Program-made: the position numbers and the translations under genes
Shown here: in pieces, positions 19,101-25,728 of the stretch
Position numbering within the stretch: position 1 is the stretch's first letter
Layout: each line of letters starts with the position of its first letter
The notes under the pieces: generated by a model
What the model was told of the DNA's origin: nothing
The model's input: only the letters and a program-made list of their open reading frames with translations
Databases searched by the model: none
NCBI GenBank assembly: GCA_964615335.1
Contig: CAZTMT010000005.1
Location: 127,829-191,828 of the forward strand
DNA length: 64,000 nt
Direction of reading: 5' to 3'
Source of the DNA: HR10 sp964615335
GTDB lineage: Bacteria > Acidobacteriota > Blastocatellia > HR10

Positions 19101-19975
19101 CCGCCCTGATCGTTGCGGATGAAAATGGGGCGCCGGATCCTGCGAGCGTTATTGAACCAGCTATTGGCGTTAAGTGCCGAGTTCTCATGTTGCCAGAACA
19201 GCTCGCCGTGCCAGGCGTTGGTTCCCGATCGGGTGACGAACTGAATCTGCATGGCCCCTTGCCCGGTGCTGTTGGCGCCCAGATTGGACGTCGCCACGGT
19301 CACTTCCTGCACGGCCTCCAGACGGGGTACGACGAAAGCGAAGAAGCTCGTGCCGCCACTTTTGAATCGCTGGGCGTTGTTCGCAATCCCGTTGAGCGTG
19401 ATGTTGAGCGCCGCACCCGGTAACCCGTTAATCGTGCTGTCGCGCGCCGTTACGCCTTGCTGCGCCCCCGCCATGAGCAGGGCGAAGGGCAGAGTGCTCC
19501 GACCCGGCAGCGGCAGATCCTGGAGATATTTCTGGTCCACCGTGTCGGAGATCGTGGAGGTCGTCGTGTGCAGCACGGCCGCGCCGCCGACAACCTCAAC
19601 GGTTTCAGAGACAGCGCCCACCTTCAGGGTGATCGTGACGTTGGTGGTGCGCGCCGCATTGACGACAATGCCTGTATAAACCGCTGTCTCAAAACCAGAC
19701 ATCGTGGCTTTCAAGCTGTAGGTCCCGGGCGGGAGCGTCGGGAAAACAAATCCCCCCTCGGCATTGGAAAAGGTCGTCTGTGTGGCTTTCGTGTCCAGGT
19801 TCTGCAGCTCCACCCTGACGCCGGGAATGACGGCGCCAGCTGGGTCCTGCACCGTGCCGACGATCTGCCCTGTCGTCACCACTTGACCGAAGGCCACCCT
19901 GCTGAAAGCCCAGAGGGTCACAAGAAGCCACGTCGTGAGGGAAAGGCATGGGCCTCTTCGTCTTCTGGTCCGCAT
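16151..19975 (-). CDS. Oar-like TonB-dependent outer-membrane receptor with carboxypeptidase-regulatory-like N-terminal domain
   Basis: 1274 residues. The start at 19975 is preceded by GGAGGAG in minus orientation (19980-19992), and the signal peptide ends at VAFGQ. Residues about 30-115 are a CarboxypepD_reg-like beta-sandwich (IVGTVQDPAGAVIPGVRVEL, GTYSLKATMSGF). A plug domain follows (DLPLPGRSTLPFALLMAGAQ, VQEVTVATSNLGANSTGQG), then a very long beta-barrel ending in RQVQFRLRLAF, a C-terminal aromatic signature for outer-membrane insertion. This giant architecture is strongly expanded in Acidobacteriota, where it is linked to uptake of carbohydrates or oligopeptides. It is divergent from the sulfur operon, with about 280 bases between its start and the first leader ORF. 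Confidence 0.92.
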   Translation of the reverse strand: MRTRRRRGPCLSLTTWLLVTLWAFSRVAFGQVVTTGQIVGTVQDPAGAVIPGVRVELQNLDTKATQTTFSNAEGGFVFPTLPPGTYSLKATMSGFETAVYTGIVVNAARTTNVTITLKVGAVSETVEVVGGAAVLHTTTSTISDTVDQKYLQDLPLPGRSTLPFALLMAGAQQGVTARDSTINGLPGAALNITLNGIANNAQRFKSGGTSFFAFVVPRLEAVQEVTVATSNLGANSTGQGAMQIQFVTRSGTNAWHGELFWQHENSALNANSWFNNARRIRRPIFIRNDQGGSLGGPLIKDRLFLFASYAYVNTPQSSEFEARVLTPAAQTGLFTYVGTDGVTRTVNLLQIAGQHGFPSRVNPTIAAQLQKIQSATSAGALSPFDLIRNRLRWVAPSPVTNHYPTLRIDYQVTEKLRISVSDTYNHNVNARGFRGTVLPGIFAQEQSVGQISNPYIANISATWTLRPNMINEFNFGIQSNQEIFNIGYNRDLFKPWLMNFPLGLASGLEAVNGLGFGITFQPRNNPVYNLVNNFHYQRGTHSFSFGGNYIRIDMYQSTLGDAGIPRFTFGVVSDDPVNAIFNSTTLPSIPNDARNDALALYALLVGRVSSVTKSVNVDEKTRQYVEDAPVVLRERQTLFGFYFQDSWRVHRSLTLNYGLRWDFQGDIFNTNGIYTSPTLLDLFGPSGVARGSSGLAPNLFAPGSLLGIAHPAIYQRSHAYRRDYINPAPHVGIAWNPKFSQGFLGRVLGDQKTVIRGGYSISYYSEGLLNFTNNAGNNPGLRQSGTLVPGVDFAPGSLHLGDPLPPFRMFPASFSFPLALANFTFTNTVISTIDPDIRAPYVQSWSLGLQRELTTSTAIEVRYVGNRGVRLWHTFNVNEVNIFENGFLREFLQAQKNLEVNLAQGRGPTFLNNGLPGQAAIPIFETAFAGLPAGQGFSNGSFITLLQTGQAGALANILASTPIYFCRLVGNAFGPCANLGFQTPGRYPINFFRLNPFLGTARVLSDNSFSNYNALQIEFRHRLSRGLTLNVNYTWAHALTDRYTKNVDNLSDFTTLRNRRLDYGPSPFDIRHVFQVFGTYDVPFGPGRRFSTTHPVLNSIAGGWTVGWIIRVQSGLPFKLSSGRATVNQSDAGVILNGVTTADLQKLVGVFKPSGRPDVFFLHPRLVGSDGRANPSFLSPPTTPGQFGSFIYLYGPRFATADLSLAKQIPIAGERVRMEFRAEMVNAFNHPVFEVPTGGTFAVTPISITATNFGRTTSTMTLPRQVQFRLRLAF

Positions 19976-20186
19976 CGTTTTCTCCTCCTTTCTTTCCGAT
20001 CTTTCCGACCCCGCCACACTTCGGCCACAGTGTACAGGCGGTCTCCACCCGTTGTCTTGAACAATCCAAGTCCTTTTGGAACAGACTTAATGTCTTCTGA
20101 AACCAGCTCGCGAGTGCCCGGGTCGCGTCCGAACGGAAGGCCCAAGGGGAACGAACCCCTGTGCCGAAAGTTTTTATATATTTTCG

Positions 20187-20216
20187 TTGACAAAGTCGCC
20201 TAACTTCGGCTATCCT
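20187..20216 (+). promoter_or_regulatory. Candidate sigma-70 promoter of the sulfur assimilation operon
   Basis: TTGACA at 20187-20192 and TATCCT at 20211-20216 with an 18-base spacer, preceded by an A/T-rich stretch at 20169-20186 that is unusual in this GC-rich window and may act as an UP-like element. Transcription would begin near 20223, about 30 bases before the leader ORF. Confidence 0.6.
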
Positions 20217-20254
20217 CATACCGCTCGAGCGCACGGGATGGGAGGACTCAGACG

Positions 20255-20401
20255 ATGGCCTACGAAGGACGAAGCGACAGGCGGGCGGCGCTCGACAGAA
20301 CGAACGCGCGTCGCCTGAAGAGCATCGCGGTCCTCTTCGTGCGAGGACCGTGGACATCCGAGCAGGGGAGCGCCCTGGCCGACGACGTCTGTTGTCGCTG
20401 A
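20255..20401 (+). CDS. Putative cysteine-responsive leader peptide 1 (ends Cys-Cys-Arg)
   Basis: A 48-codon ORF not overlapping any other plausible plus-strand gene. It has GGGAGGA at 20240-20246 with an eight-base spacing to ATG, about the best start signal in the window, and lies ~30 bases downstream of a good promoter. The product ends ADDVCCR: consecutive TGT TGT codons at 20390-20395, then CGC and the stop. Short ORFs ending in Cys-containing tails precede sulfite reductase and other cys genes in Actinobacteria, where they sense cysteine through translation. By analogy I infer a leader peptide for the operon. The peptide itself has no recognisable domain. The first reductase gene starts 108 bases after its stop. 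Confidence 0.6.
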   Translation: MAYEGRSDRRAALDRTNARRLKSIAVLFVRGPWTSEQGSALADDVCCR

Positions 20402-20442
20402 GTCTGCTGACGCCTTCCGACGATTCCCCCCGAATTGGGATT

Positions 20443-20510
20443 TGCTCTCAGGGAACCTTCCTTCCCCCCGAGGGGAGCGGAGGCGAATGATCATTTCTCG
20501 GGAGAGGGCA
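20443..20510 (+). promoter_or_regulatory. Leader hairpin and possible ribosome-binding-site sequestering helix
   Basis: A hairpin at 20456-20483 pairs CCTTCCTTCCCC with GGGGAGCGGAGG (one mismatch, two G-U pairs, four-base loop). CTCTC at 20445-20449 can pair with GAGAG at 20502-20506, part of the ribosome binding site of the downstream gene. The same region, TGCTCTCAGG at 20443-20452, can instead pair with CCTGAAGAGCA at 20314-20324 inside the leader ORF, with one bulged base. These mutually exclusive pairings suggest translational control, but no folding calculation was done. Confidence 0.35.
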
Positions 20511-22216
20511 TGGGAGATCAACTCACGAGGGAAAAGAAGGAGAAGGAATCGAAGGCCGCGCGGATCGAACGGTTGAAGGCGGAGAAGAATCCGTGGGAGC
20601 ATTTGGAGGAGATCCTCCGGTTCGCCCAAGAAGGACATGAGGCGATCCCGCGCGAATGGCTGGAGACATATTTTCGGTGGTGGGGAGTTTACACGCAGGG
20701 GGATGGGCGCGGCGTCTTCGGGCAGGCGACGCCGCATTTCATGCTGCGGATTCGCATCCCGAATGGCCTTCTTCTGGCGCATCAGCTTCGCACGATCGCC
20801 GATCTGGCCGAGCGGTACGCACGGGGTTTTGGCGACATCACGGTGCGTCAGAATATCCAACTGCACTGGGTGCGGATCGAGGACATGCCGGATATTCTCT
20901 TCCGCCTCTTTCGCGTCGGATTGACGACGATGGGGGCCTGCGGCGATGACACGCGCAATATCACGGGGTGTCCCCTGGCGGGCGTGGATCGAGACGAGAT
21001 TTGCGATGCCTCGCCCCTTGTTGTGCAGGCGACGCGTATGCTCGTCGGAGATGAGGCCTTTTACAATCTGCCGCGCAAGTTCAAGATCTGCATCACGGGG
21101 TGTCGCGTCTGGTGCTCCTATCCGGAGATCAACGACATCGGTCTGACGGCCATCGAGCGCGTGCGCGCCACTGGAGAGCGCGAGATCGGATTCTCGGTGC
21201 GCGTGGGAGGAGGGCTTTCGACAGCGCCCCATTTCGCCGTTCGCCTGAACGCCTTCGTCCGATGGTCGCAAGTCCTGCCGGTCATTCGCGGGATCGCCGA
21301 GATCTTTCGCGACAGCGACGTCCTGCGTCGGGATCGGGCGAAAGCGCGGTTGAAGTTTCTCTTCCTGGAGCACGGGTGGACGGCCGAGCGGTTTCAACAG
21401 GAGCTGGAGCAGCGCATCGGCTTTCGGCTCGATCCGGCGGTGGAGGAAGAGCCGCCGGATCATCCCTATCGAGATCATGTGGGAATTCATCCGCAGAAGC
21501 AAGAGGGGTACTACTACGCGGGATTCGCCATCTTGCGGGGACGGATCACGGCGGAGCAGATGCGCCGCGCCGCCGATCTGGCCGAGCGCTATGGGGACGG
21601 ACAGCTCCGCACGACGAACATGCAGAATCTCATCGTGCTCAACATCCCGCAGGCACGGCTCGGGGCGTTCGTTCGAGAGGTCGAGGAGACGGATTTGCGC
21701 CTGGAGGCCTCCCCGTTCTGGCGCGGAGCGATCGCCTGCACGGGGACGGAGTTTTGCAAGTTGGCCATCGCGGAGACCAAGAGCTTCGCGCGCTGGCTCG
21801 TCGAGGAGTTGGAGCGTCGCGTTCCCGAATTCGACGAGCCGATCAAGATCAACGTCAACGGGTGTCCGAATTCCTGCGGGCAGCACTGGATCGCGGACAT
21901 CGGATTGCAGGGGTGCAAGATGAAGGTCGGAGGCGAGCAGGTGGATGCCTTCGACGTCTTGCTCGGGGGAGCTATTGGCCGGGGGGCGACGTTCACTCGC
22001 CGCGTGGGATTCAAGGCTCCGGCGCGAGAGATCCCCGATGTCCTGGAACGCTTGCTTCGAGCGTATCTGGCCTGTCGGAGGCCGGGAGAGCGCTTCCATG
22101 AGTTCTGCCGCCGTCAGAGCGAGGCCGAGTTGCGCGCCCTGCTCGCCGGAGAGGTCGTGGAGGCTGCCGAAGCGCCCCCCTGGCCGGGTCCGCCTCCGCA
22201 TGGCGTGGAGGGGTAA
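20510..22216 (+). CDS. Siroheme/4Fe-4S sulfite or nitrite reductase (ferredoxin-type), copy 1
   Basis: 568 residues from the ATG at 20510; a TTG 75 bases upstream also opens the frame but its extension overlaps the leader hairpin. Two ferredoxin-like/siroheme repeats are visible. The [4Fe-4S]-siroheme ligands are Cys410 and Cys416 (CTGTEFC) and Cys452 and Cys456 (CPNSC). Siroheme-contacting stretches include TVRQNIQLHW (about 111-120) and GCPLAG (about 153-158). The enzyme performs the six-electron reduction of sulfite to sulfide (or nitrite to ammonia); its operon with APS reductase and siroheme genes favours sulfite. The first ~30 residues are Lys/Glu-rich. Its stop codon is one base from the second leader ORF. 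Confidence 0.88.
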   Translation: MGDQLTREKKEKESKAARIERLKAEKNPWEHLEEILRFAQEGHEAIPREWLETYFRWWGVYTQGDGRGVFGQATPHFMLRIRIPNGLLLAHQLRTIADLAERYARGFGDITVRQNIQLHWVRIEDMPDILFRLFRVGLTTMGACGDDTRNITGCPLAGVDRDEICDASPLVVQATRMLVGDEAFYNLPRKFKICITGCRVWCSYPEINDIGLTAIERVRATGEREIGFSVRVGGGLSTAPHFAVRLNAFVRWSQVLPVIRGIAEIFRDSDVLRRDRAKARLKFLFLEHGWTAERFQQELEQRIGFRLDPAVEEEPPDHPYRDHVGIHPQKQEGYYYAGFAILRGRITAEQMRRAADLAERYGDGQLRTTNMQNLIVLNIPQARLGAFVREVEETDLRLEASPFWRGAIACTGTEFCKLAIAETKSFARWLVEELERRVPEFDEPIKINVNGCPNSCGQHWIADIGLQGCKMKVGGEQVDAFDVLLGGAIGRGATFTRRVGFKAPAREIPDVLERLLRAYLACRRPGERFHEFCRRQSEAELRALLAGEVVEAAEAPPWPGPPPHGVEG

Positions 22217-22217
22217 G

Positions 22218-22337
22218 ATGATTCCGACACTGTTCATCGAAGGGATCGCCGAAGGCCTCGTGCCCGAGGGAGCGATCTGTTCGTGTATGTGTGCCAGCAG
22301 GCCGAGAGCGGGCCCTCCGCAGCGCTCTCCCGGATGA
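22218..22337 (+). CDS. Cysteine-rich leader peptide 2 of an intra-operon attenuator
   Basis: A 39-codon ORF whose ATG lies one base after the stop of the first reductase gene, with GGAGGGG at 22206-22212 as ribosome binding site. The product is MIPTLFIEGIAEGLVPEGAI followed by CSCMC and a Pro/Arg/Gly-rich tail. Three TGT codons fall within five codons (22278-22280, 22284-22286, 22290-22292), very unlikely by chance in this sequence. The antiterminator arm begins ten bases after the last Cys codon, inside the ORF, and the stop precedes the terminator by 25 bases. This is the layout of a leader peptide for ribosome-mediated attenuation by cysteinyl-tRNA supply. It is unlikely to have a function as a protein. 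Confidence 0.8.
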   Translation: MIPTLFIEGIAEGLVPEGAICSCMCASRPRAGPPQRSPG

Positions 22338-22376
22338 GCGCGGTGGACGGCAGAAGAAAGCGAGGCCCGCTCTCGG
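22302..22376 (+). promoter_or_regulatory. Antiterminator pairing of a cysteine attenuator
   Basis: CCGAGAGCGGGCC at 22302-22314 is perfectly complementary over 13 bases to GGCCCGCTCTCGG at 22364-22376, the 5' arm of the downstream terminator, so the two helices exclude each other. A third helix, GAGAGCG (22304-22310) with CGCTCTC (22323-22329), could hold the antiterminator arm when no ribosome is stalled. A ribosome waiting at the three TGT codons just upstream would leave the arm mostly free to pair and allow readthrough; a ribosome moving through would mask it and favour termination. The pairing is seen directly; the regulatory logic is inferred from trp/his-type attenuators. Confidence 0.78.
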
Positions 22377-22398
22377 AGATTCCGAGGCGGGCCTTTTT
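22363..22398 (+). terminator. Intrinsic terminator within the sulfur operon (attenuator terminator)
   Basis: Stem 22363-22377 against 22381-22394: 14 base pairs with a single bulged T at 22371 and a three-base loop, followed by TTTTT (22394-22398). It sits in front of the second reductase gene, 23 bases before its ATG, so it would block that gene and everything downstream. It is one of the few hairpins in this window with a proper T-tract. Confidence 0.85.
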
Positions 22399-22421
22399 GA
22401 TTCCGGATGGGAGGGGAAGCC

Positions 22422-24218
22422 ATGGGAGAAAAGGAACGTTTTGCTGAGCTGGAGCCACTTCTGGTCGGGCTGCCTCCGGAGGTGCAAGCCGAGATCCGTC
22501 GCTTCGCCGAAGAGATCGAGGCGTTTGAAGCCGGAGAGCGCGATCCGGAGGACTTCAAAAGGTTTCGTCTGGAGAATGGCGTTTATGGGATTCGCGGAGC
22601 GCCGGAATGGCACATGGTGCGGGTGAAGGTGCGACTGGGACGCATCACGCCGGAGCAATTGGAGGCTTTGGCCGATCTGGCGGACCGCTTCACGCCGAAT
22701 CGGCGCGTGCATCTCACGACGCGGCAAGACATTCAATTTCACCGGGTGCGGCGCGAGGATGTTCCCCTTCTGCTCGCGCACATCGCGCGAGTGGGCCTGA
22801 CGACGCGCGAGGCGTGCGGCAACACGGTGCGCAACGTCACGGCCTGTCCGCTGGCCGGCATCTCGCCGACCGAAGCCTTCGACGTGACGCCTTATGCCGA
22901 TGCCGTCTCGCGCTACTTTCTGCGTCATCCGATCGCGCAGAACCTGCCGCGGAAATTTAAGATCGCCCTCGAGGGATGCCGCCAGGATCACGCGCGCGTG
23001 AGGATCCACGACATCGGAGCGGTCGCCCTGGTGCGCGAGCGCGAGGGGGCGAAGGAGCGAGGCTTTCGCCTCTACATCGCCGGGGGATTGGGCGCGCAGC
23101 CGCGCGCGGCAGAGTTGTTGGAAGAGTTCACGCCGGCCGATCTGCTGATCCCCACCTGCGAAGCCATCCTCCGCGTCTTCGATCGGCATGGGGAGCGACG
23201 GCCCGAGCATACGTTCCGCATGCGCGCGCGGATGAAATTCCTGGCCCGACAGTGGGGGATCGAAAAGCTCCGCGAGGCGATCTTCGCTGAGCGTCGTGTG
23301 CTTCTGGCCACGCGTTCGGGTCTGGTCCGGTATGAAATCGCAGAGGAGCAAGAGGAGGAGCCTCCGGTCCTCGAACTCCCGAGAGGGGGAGCGGCCGGCT
23401 GGTCATCGTCGCCCGACTACCAGCGGTGGCGGCAAGCGAACGTCCTGGCGCAGAAGCAGCCGGGCTACTACGCCGTCACCGTGCGCTGCGCGCTGGGGGA
23501 TGTGACCAGCGACGCATTGCGTCATATCGCGCGCATTGCGCGCCGTTTCTGTGGCGGGCGCCTTCGGACGACGATCGCGCAGAATTTTCTTCTCCGATGG
23601 GTCCCGGAAGCAGCCCTGCCCTACGTGTATCGCGAGCTGGCGGCCATAGGACTGGCCGAAGCCGATCAGCTTGCGGATATCACCCGCTGTCCGGGTGCCG
23701 ATACGTGTCAACTGGCTCTCACGCGCTCGCGGGGTTTGGCCGAAGCGCTTCGTCAGGTATTGCGGAGCGACGGGTTCGGGGACATCCCGGAGCTTCAGGA
23801 TCTCACCATTAAGATCTCCGGCTGCATGAATTCCTGCGGGCAGCATCACATCGCCGACCTCGGTTTCTATGGGGCGTCGAGCGGCGTGGATGGGCACGCG
23901 CTGCCCCAGTACGTTTTGCTCGTCGGAGGAGGCACAGGGTTTGAACGCGTCACATTCGGGCGGGCCCTTGCGCGCGTTCCGGCGCAGTGGGCTCCCGAGG
24001 CGGCCCGGCGCCTGCTCATGTTCTATCGGGAACAGCGATACGCGGGCGAATCCTTCCGGGAGTTCGTCGAGCGCGTCGGTGCCCCACGTCTTCGAGAGGT
24101 GCTCGCGCCCTTTGAACGCGTGCCTTCGTTTGAAGAAGCGCCCGAGCTGTATCGCGATCTCGGAGCCGAGGAGGAGGTCTTTCGCCCCGAGATCGGTCCG
24201 GGCGAGTGCGCCGCATGA
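22422..24218 (+). CDS. Siroheme/4Fe-4S sulfite or nitrite reductase (ferredoxin-type), copy 2
   Basis: 598 residues from the ATG at 22422, preceded by GGGAGGGGAAG; an ATG 15 bases upstream is too close to that site. Homologous in layout to the preceding gene but clearly diverged. Cluster ligands are Cys423 and Cys429 (CPGADTC) and Cys468 and Cys472 (CMNSC). Siroheme-binding stretches are RVHLTTRQDIQFH and ACPLAGISPTE. The C-terminal extension is ~40 residues longer than copy 1. Two reductase homologues in one operon might form a heteromer, serve sulfite and nitrite separately, or act under different supply, because only this copy lies behind the attenuator. Overlaps the SUMT region by spacing only (stop 24218, next ATG 24230). 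Confidence 0.88.
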   Translation: MGEKERFAELEPLLVGLPPEVQAEIRRFAEEIEAFEAGERDPEDFKRFRLENGVYGIRGAPEWHMVRVKVRLGRITPEQLEALADLADRFTPNRRVHLTTRQDIQFHRVRREDVPLLLAHIARVGLTTREACGNTVRNVTACPLAGISPTEAFDVTPYADAVSRYFLRHPIAQNLPRKFKIALEGCRQDHARVRIHDIGAVALVREREGAKERGFRLYIAGGLGAQPRAAELLEEFTPADLLIPTCEAILRVFDRHGERRPEHTFRMRARMKFLARQWGIEKLREAIFAERRVLLATRSGLVRYEIAEEQEEEPPVLELPRGGAAGWSSSPDYQRWRQANVLAQKQPGYYAVTVRCALGDVTSDALRHIARIARRFCGGRLRTTIAQNFLLRWVPEAALPYVYRELAAIGLAEADQLADITRCPGADTCQLALTRSRGLAEALRQVLRSDGFGDIPELQDLTIKISGCMNSCGQHHIADLGFYGASSGVDGHALPQYVLLVGGGTGFERVTFGRALARVPAQWAPEAARRLLMFYREQRYAGESFREFVERVGAPRLREVLAPFERVPSFEEAPELYRDLGAEEEVFRPEIGPGECAA

Positions 24219-24229
24219 GGGAGGACGTT

Positions 24230-25057
24230 ATGAGTGAACGGCATCGGTTGGGGAAAGTCTATCTGGTCGGCGCGGGGCCGGGCGATCCGGGCCTTCTCAC
24301 CGTGCGCGGCCTGGAGGTGCTCAGCACGTGCGATGTCGTCATCTACGACGCGCTCGTCAATGCGCGTCTGCTGAACTACGCTCCTCCGGAAGCCGAGCGT
24401 CTCCCGGTTGGCCCTGCGCATGGCGCGCATCGCCTGACACAGGAGGAAATCCATCGGATCATGATCGAGCGCGCGCGGCGCGGTCTGATCGTCGTGCGCC
24501 TGAAGGGGGGAGATCCGTTCATCTTCGGGCGCGGGGGGGAGGAAGCGCTGGCCCTTCGCGAGGCGGGCATCCCGTGGGAGGTCATTCCCGGCGTCTCAGC
24601 CGGACAGGCCGTGGCCGCTTATGCGGGAATTCCGCTCACCCATCGCGGCCTCTCCTCCAGCGTCGCCTTCGTGACAGGTCACGAGTGCGCCGACAAAACA
24701 ACGCAGGTGAACTGGGAAGCGCTCGCCCGGGCCGTGGACACGCTGGTCGTCTTCATGGGCGCGCGGACCCTTCCGCAGATCGTCGCGCGGTTGCTCGAAG
24801 CCGGGCGTGCGCCCGAGACGCCCATCGCCGTCATCGAGTGGGGAACGTATCCGTATCAGCGCGTGCGCGTGGCGACGCTGGCTACGATCTGCGAACGCAC
24901 GGCCTGTGATCCCGTGTGCGCGCCGGCCTTGATCGTCATCGGGGAAGTCGTCGCGCTGCGGGAGGCGCTGGCCTGGTTTCCGACCGAGGAGGTTACAGCT
25001 TCTGTTCCAGAGCCGGAGGCTCTAGCGCTTCTCCTCAGCGAGGAGGTGGAGAGATGA
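24230..25057 (+). CDS. cobA: Uroporphyrinogen-III C-methyltransferase (SUMT)
   Basis: 275 residues from the ATG at 24230 with GAGGGAGGA upstream. It transfers two methyl groups from S-adenosylmethionine to uroporphyrinogen III, giving precorrin-2, the first committed step to siroheme. Family motifs: YLVGAGPGDPGLLTVRG near the N-terminus, DVVIYDALV, VVRLKGGDPFIFGRGGEEAL, IPGVSAGQAVAAYAGIPLTHRG, and a C-terminal PALIVIGEVVAL. Length is normal for stand-alone SUMT. The stop overlaps the start of the precorrin-2 dehydrogenase gene (ATGA). It presumably supplies siroheme for the two reductases encoded upstream. The alternative role in cobalamin synthesis is not supported by neighbours. Confidence 0.93.
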   Translation: MSERHRLGKVYLVGAGPGDPGLLTVRGLEVLSTCDVVIYDALVNARLLNYAPPEAERLPVGPAHGAHRLTQEEIHRIMIERARRGLIVVRLKGGDPFIFGRGGEEALALREAGIPWEVIPGVSAGQAVAAYAGIPLTHRGLSSSVAFVTGHECADKTTQVNWEALARAVDTLVVFMGARTLPQIVARLLEAGRAPETPIAVIEWGTYPYQRVRVATLATICERTACDPVCAPALIVIGEVVALREALAWFPTEEVTASVPEPEALALLLSEEVER

Positions 25058-25728
25058 GGTATTATCCGGCTTTTCTCGATCTGCGCGAGCGCGAGGTTCT
25101 GGTCGTCGGGGGAGGGAAGGTCGCCGAGCGCAAGGTGAAGACGCTGCTTGAAGTCGGAGCGCGCGTGCGCGTGGTCAGCCTCGATCTCACCCCCGCGCTC
25201 GCCGAGATGGCCGCTCTGGGCCAGATCGCTTATCGCGCGGGCGAGTTCGAAGACGCGGATCTGGAGGGCGTCTGGCTCGTCATCGGGGCGACGAACGATC
25301 CCCGGGCGAATCAACGCGTGGCCGAAGCGGCCGCCCGACATCGTCTCTTCTGCAACATCGTGGACGTTCCCGCGCTTTGTTCGTTTCTGGTCCCGGCTCT
25401 TATCGAGCGAGGGGATGTTTTGATCGCGATCTCCACGAGCGGGCAGAGTCCGGCCCTCGCGCAACGACTCAAGCGCGAGATCGAAATGATGATCGGTCCG
25501 GAGTATGGGCGGTTGGCGGAGCTGCTCGGGCGCCTGCGCGCATTCGTGAAGCAGAAGATTCCGGACGCCGAGCGACGAGCTGACATATTCCATCGGCTCG
25601 TCCAGTCCGATCTCCCGGAGCGGCTTCGCGCCGAAAACCCCTCCAATGTGGAGCGCCATGCGCGCCAGCTCATCGAGCGCTGGATCGAAGAGGAATCTCA
25701 TCAGAAGGAGGTGAACGAGTATGAGTGA
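25054..25728 (+). CDS. Precorrin-2 dehydrogenase / sirohydrochlorin ferrochelatase-type (CysG N-terminal/Met8-like)
   Basis: 224 residues, starting in the ATGA overlap with SUMT. The N-terminal Rossmann fold has EVLVVGGGKVAERKVKTLLE (NAD binding), then VWLVIGATNDPRANQRVAEAA and LFCNIVDVPALCSFLVPAL, the Met8/CysG signatures; ISTSGQSPALAQRLKREIE follows, a conserved segment of the dimerisation region. It oxidises precorrin-2 to sirohydrochlorin with NAD and, in bifunctional members, inserts iron. No separate sirohydrochlorin ferrochelatase (CbiX/SirB) is seen in the window, so this protein may do both steps. Its 3' end overlaps cysH by eight bases. Confidence 0.9.
   Translation: MRYYPAFLDLREREVLVVGGGKVAERKVKTLLEVGARVRVVSLDLTPALAEMAALGQIAYRAGEFEDADLEGVWLVIGATNDPRANQRVAEAAARHRLFCNIVDVPALCSFLVPALIERGDVLIAISTSGQSPALAQRLKREIEMMIGPEYGRLAELLGRLRAFVKQKIPDAERRADIFHRLVQSDLPERLRAENPSNVERHARQLIERWIEEESHQKEVNEYE

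Noticed and set aside
22302..22398. Attenuator region as a T-box or SAM riboswitch
   Set aside because: No T-box specifier loop/T-box sequence or SAM-binding core is visible; the Cys codons in a translated ORF fit peptide-mediated attenuation better.
20216..22558. Minus-strand ORF of 780 codons opposite the first reductase
   Set aside because: Antisense of a gene with intact cluster cysteines; Arg/Ser-rich composition without domains.
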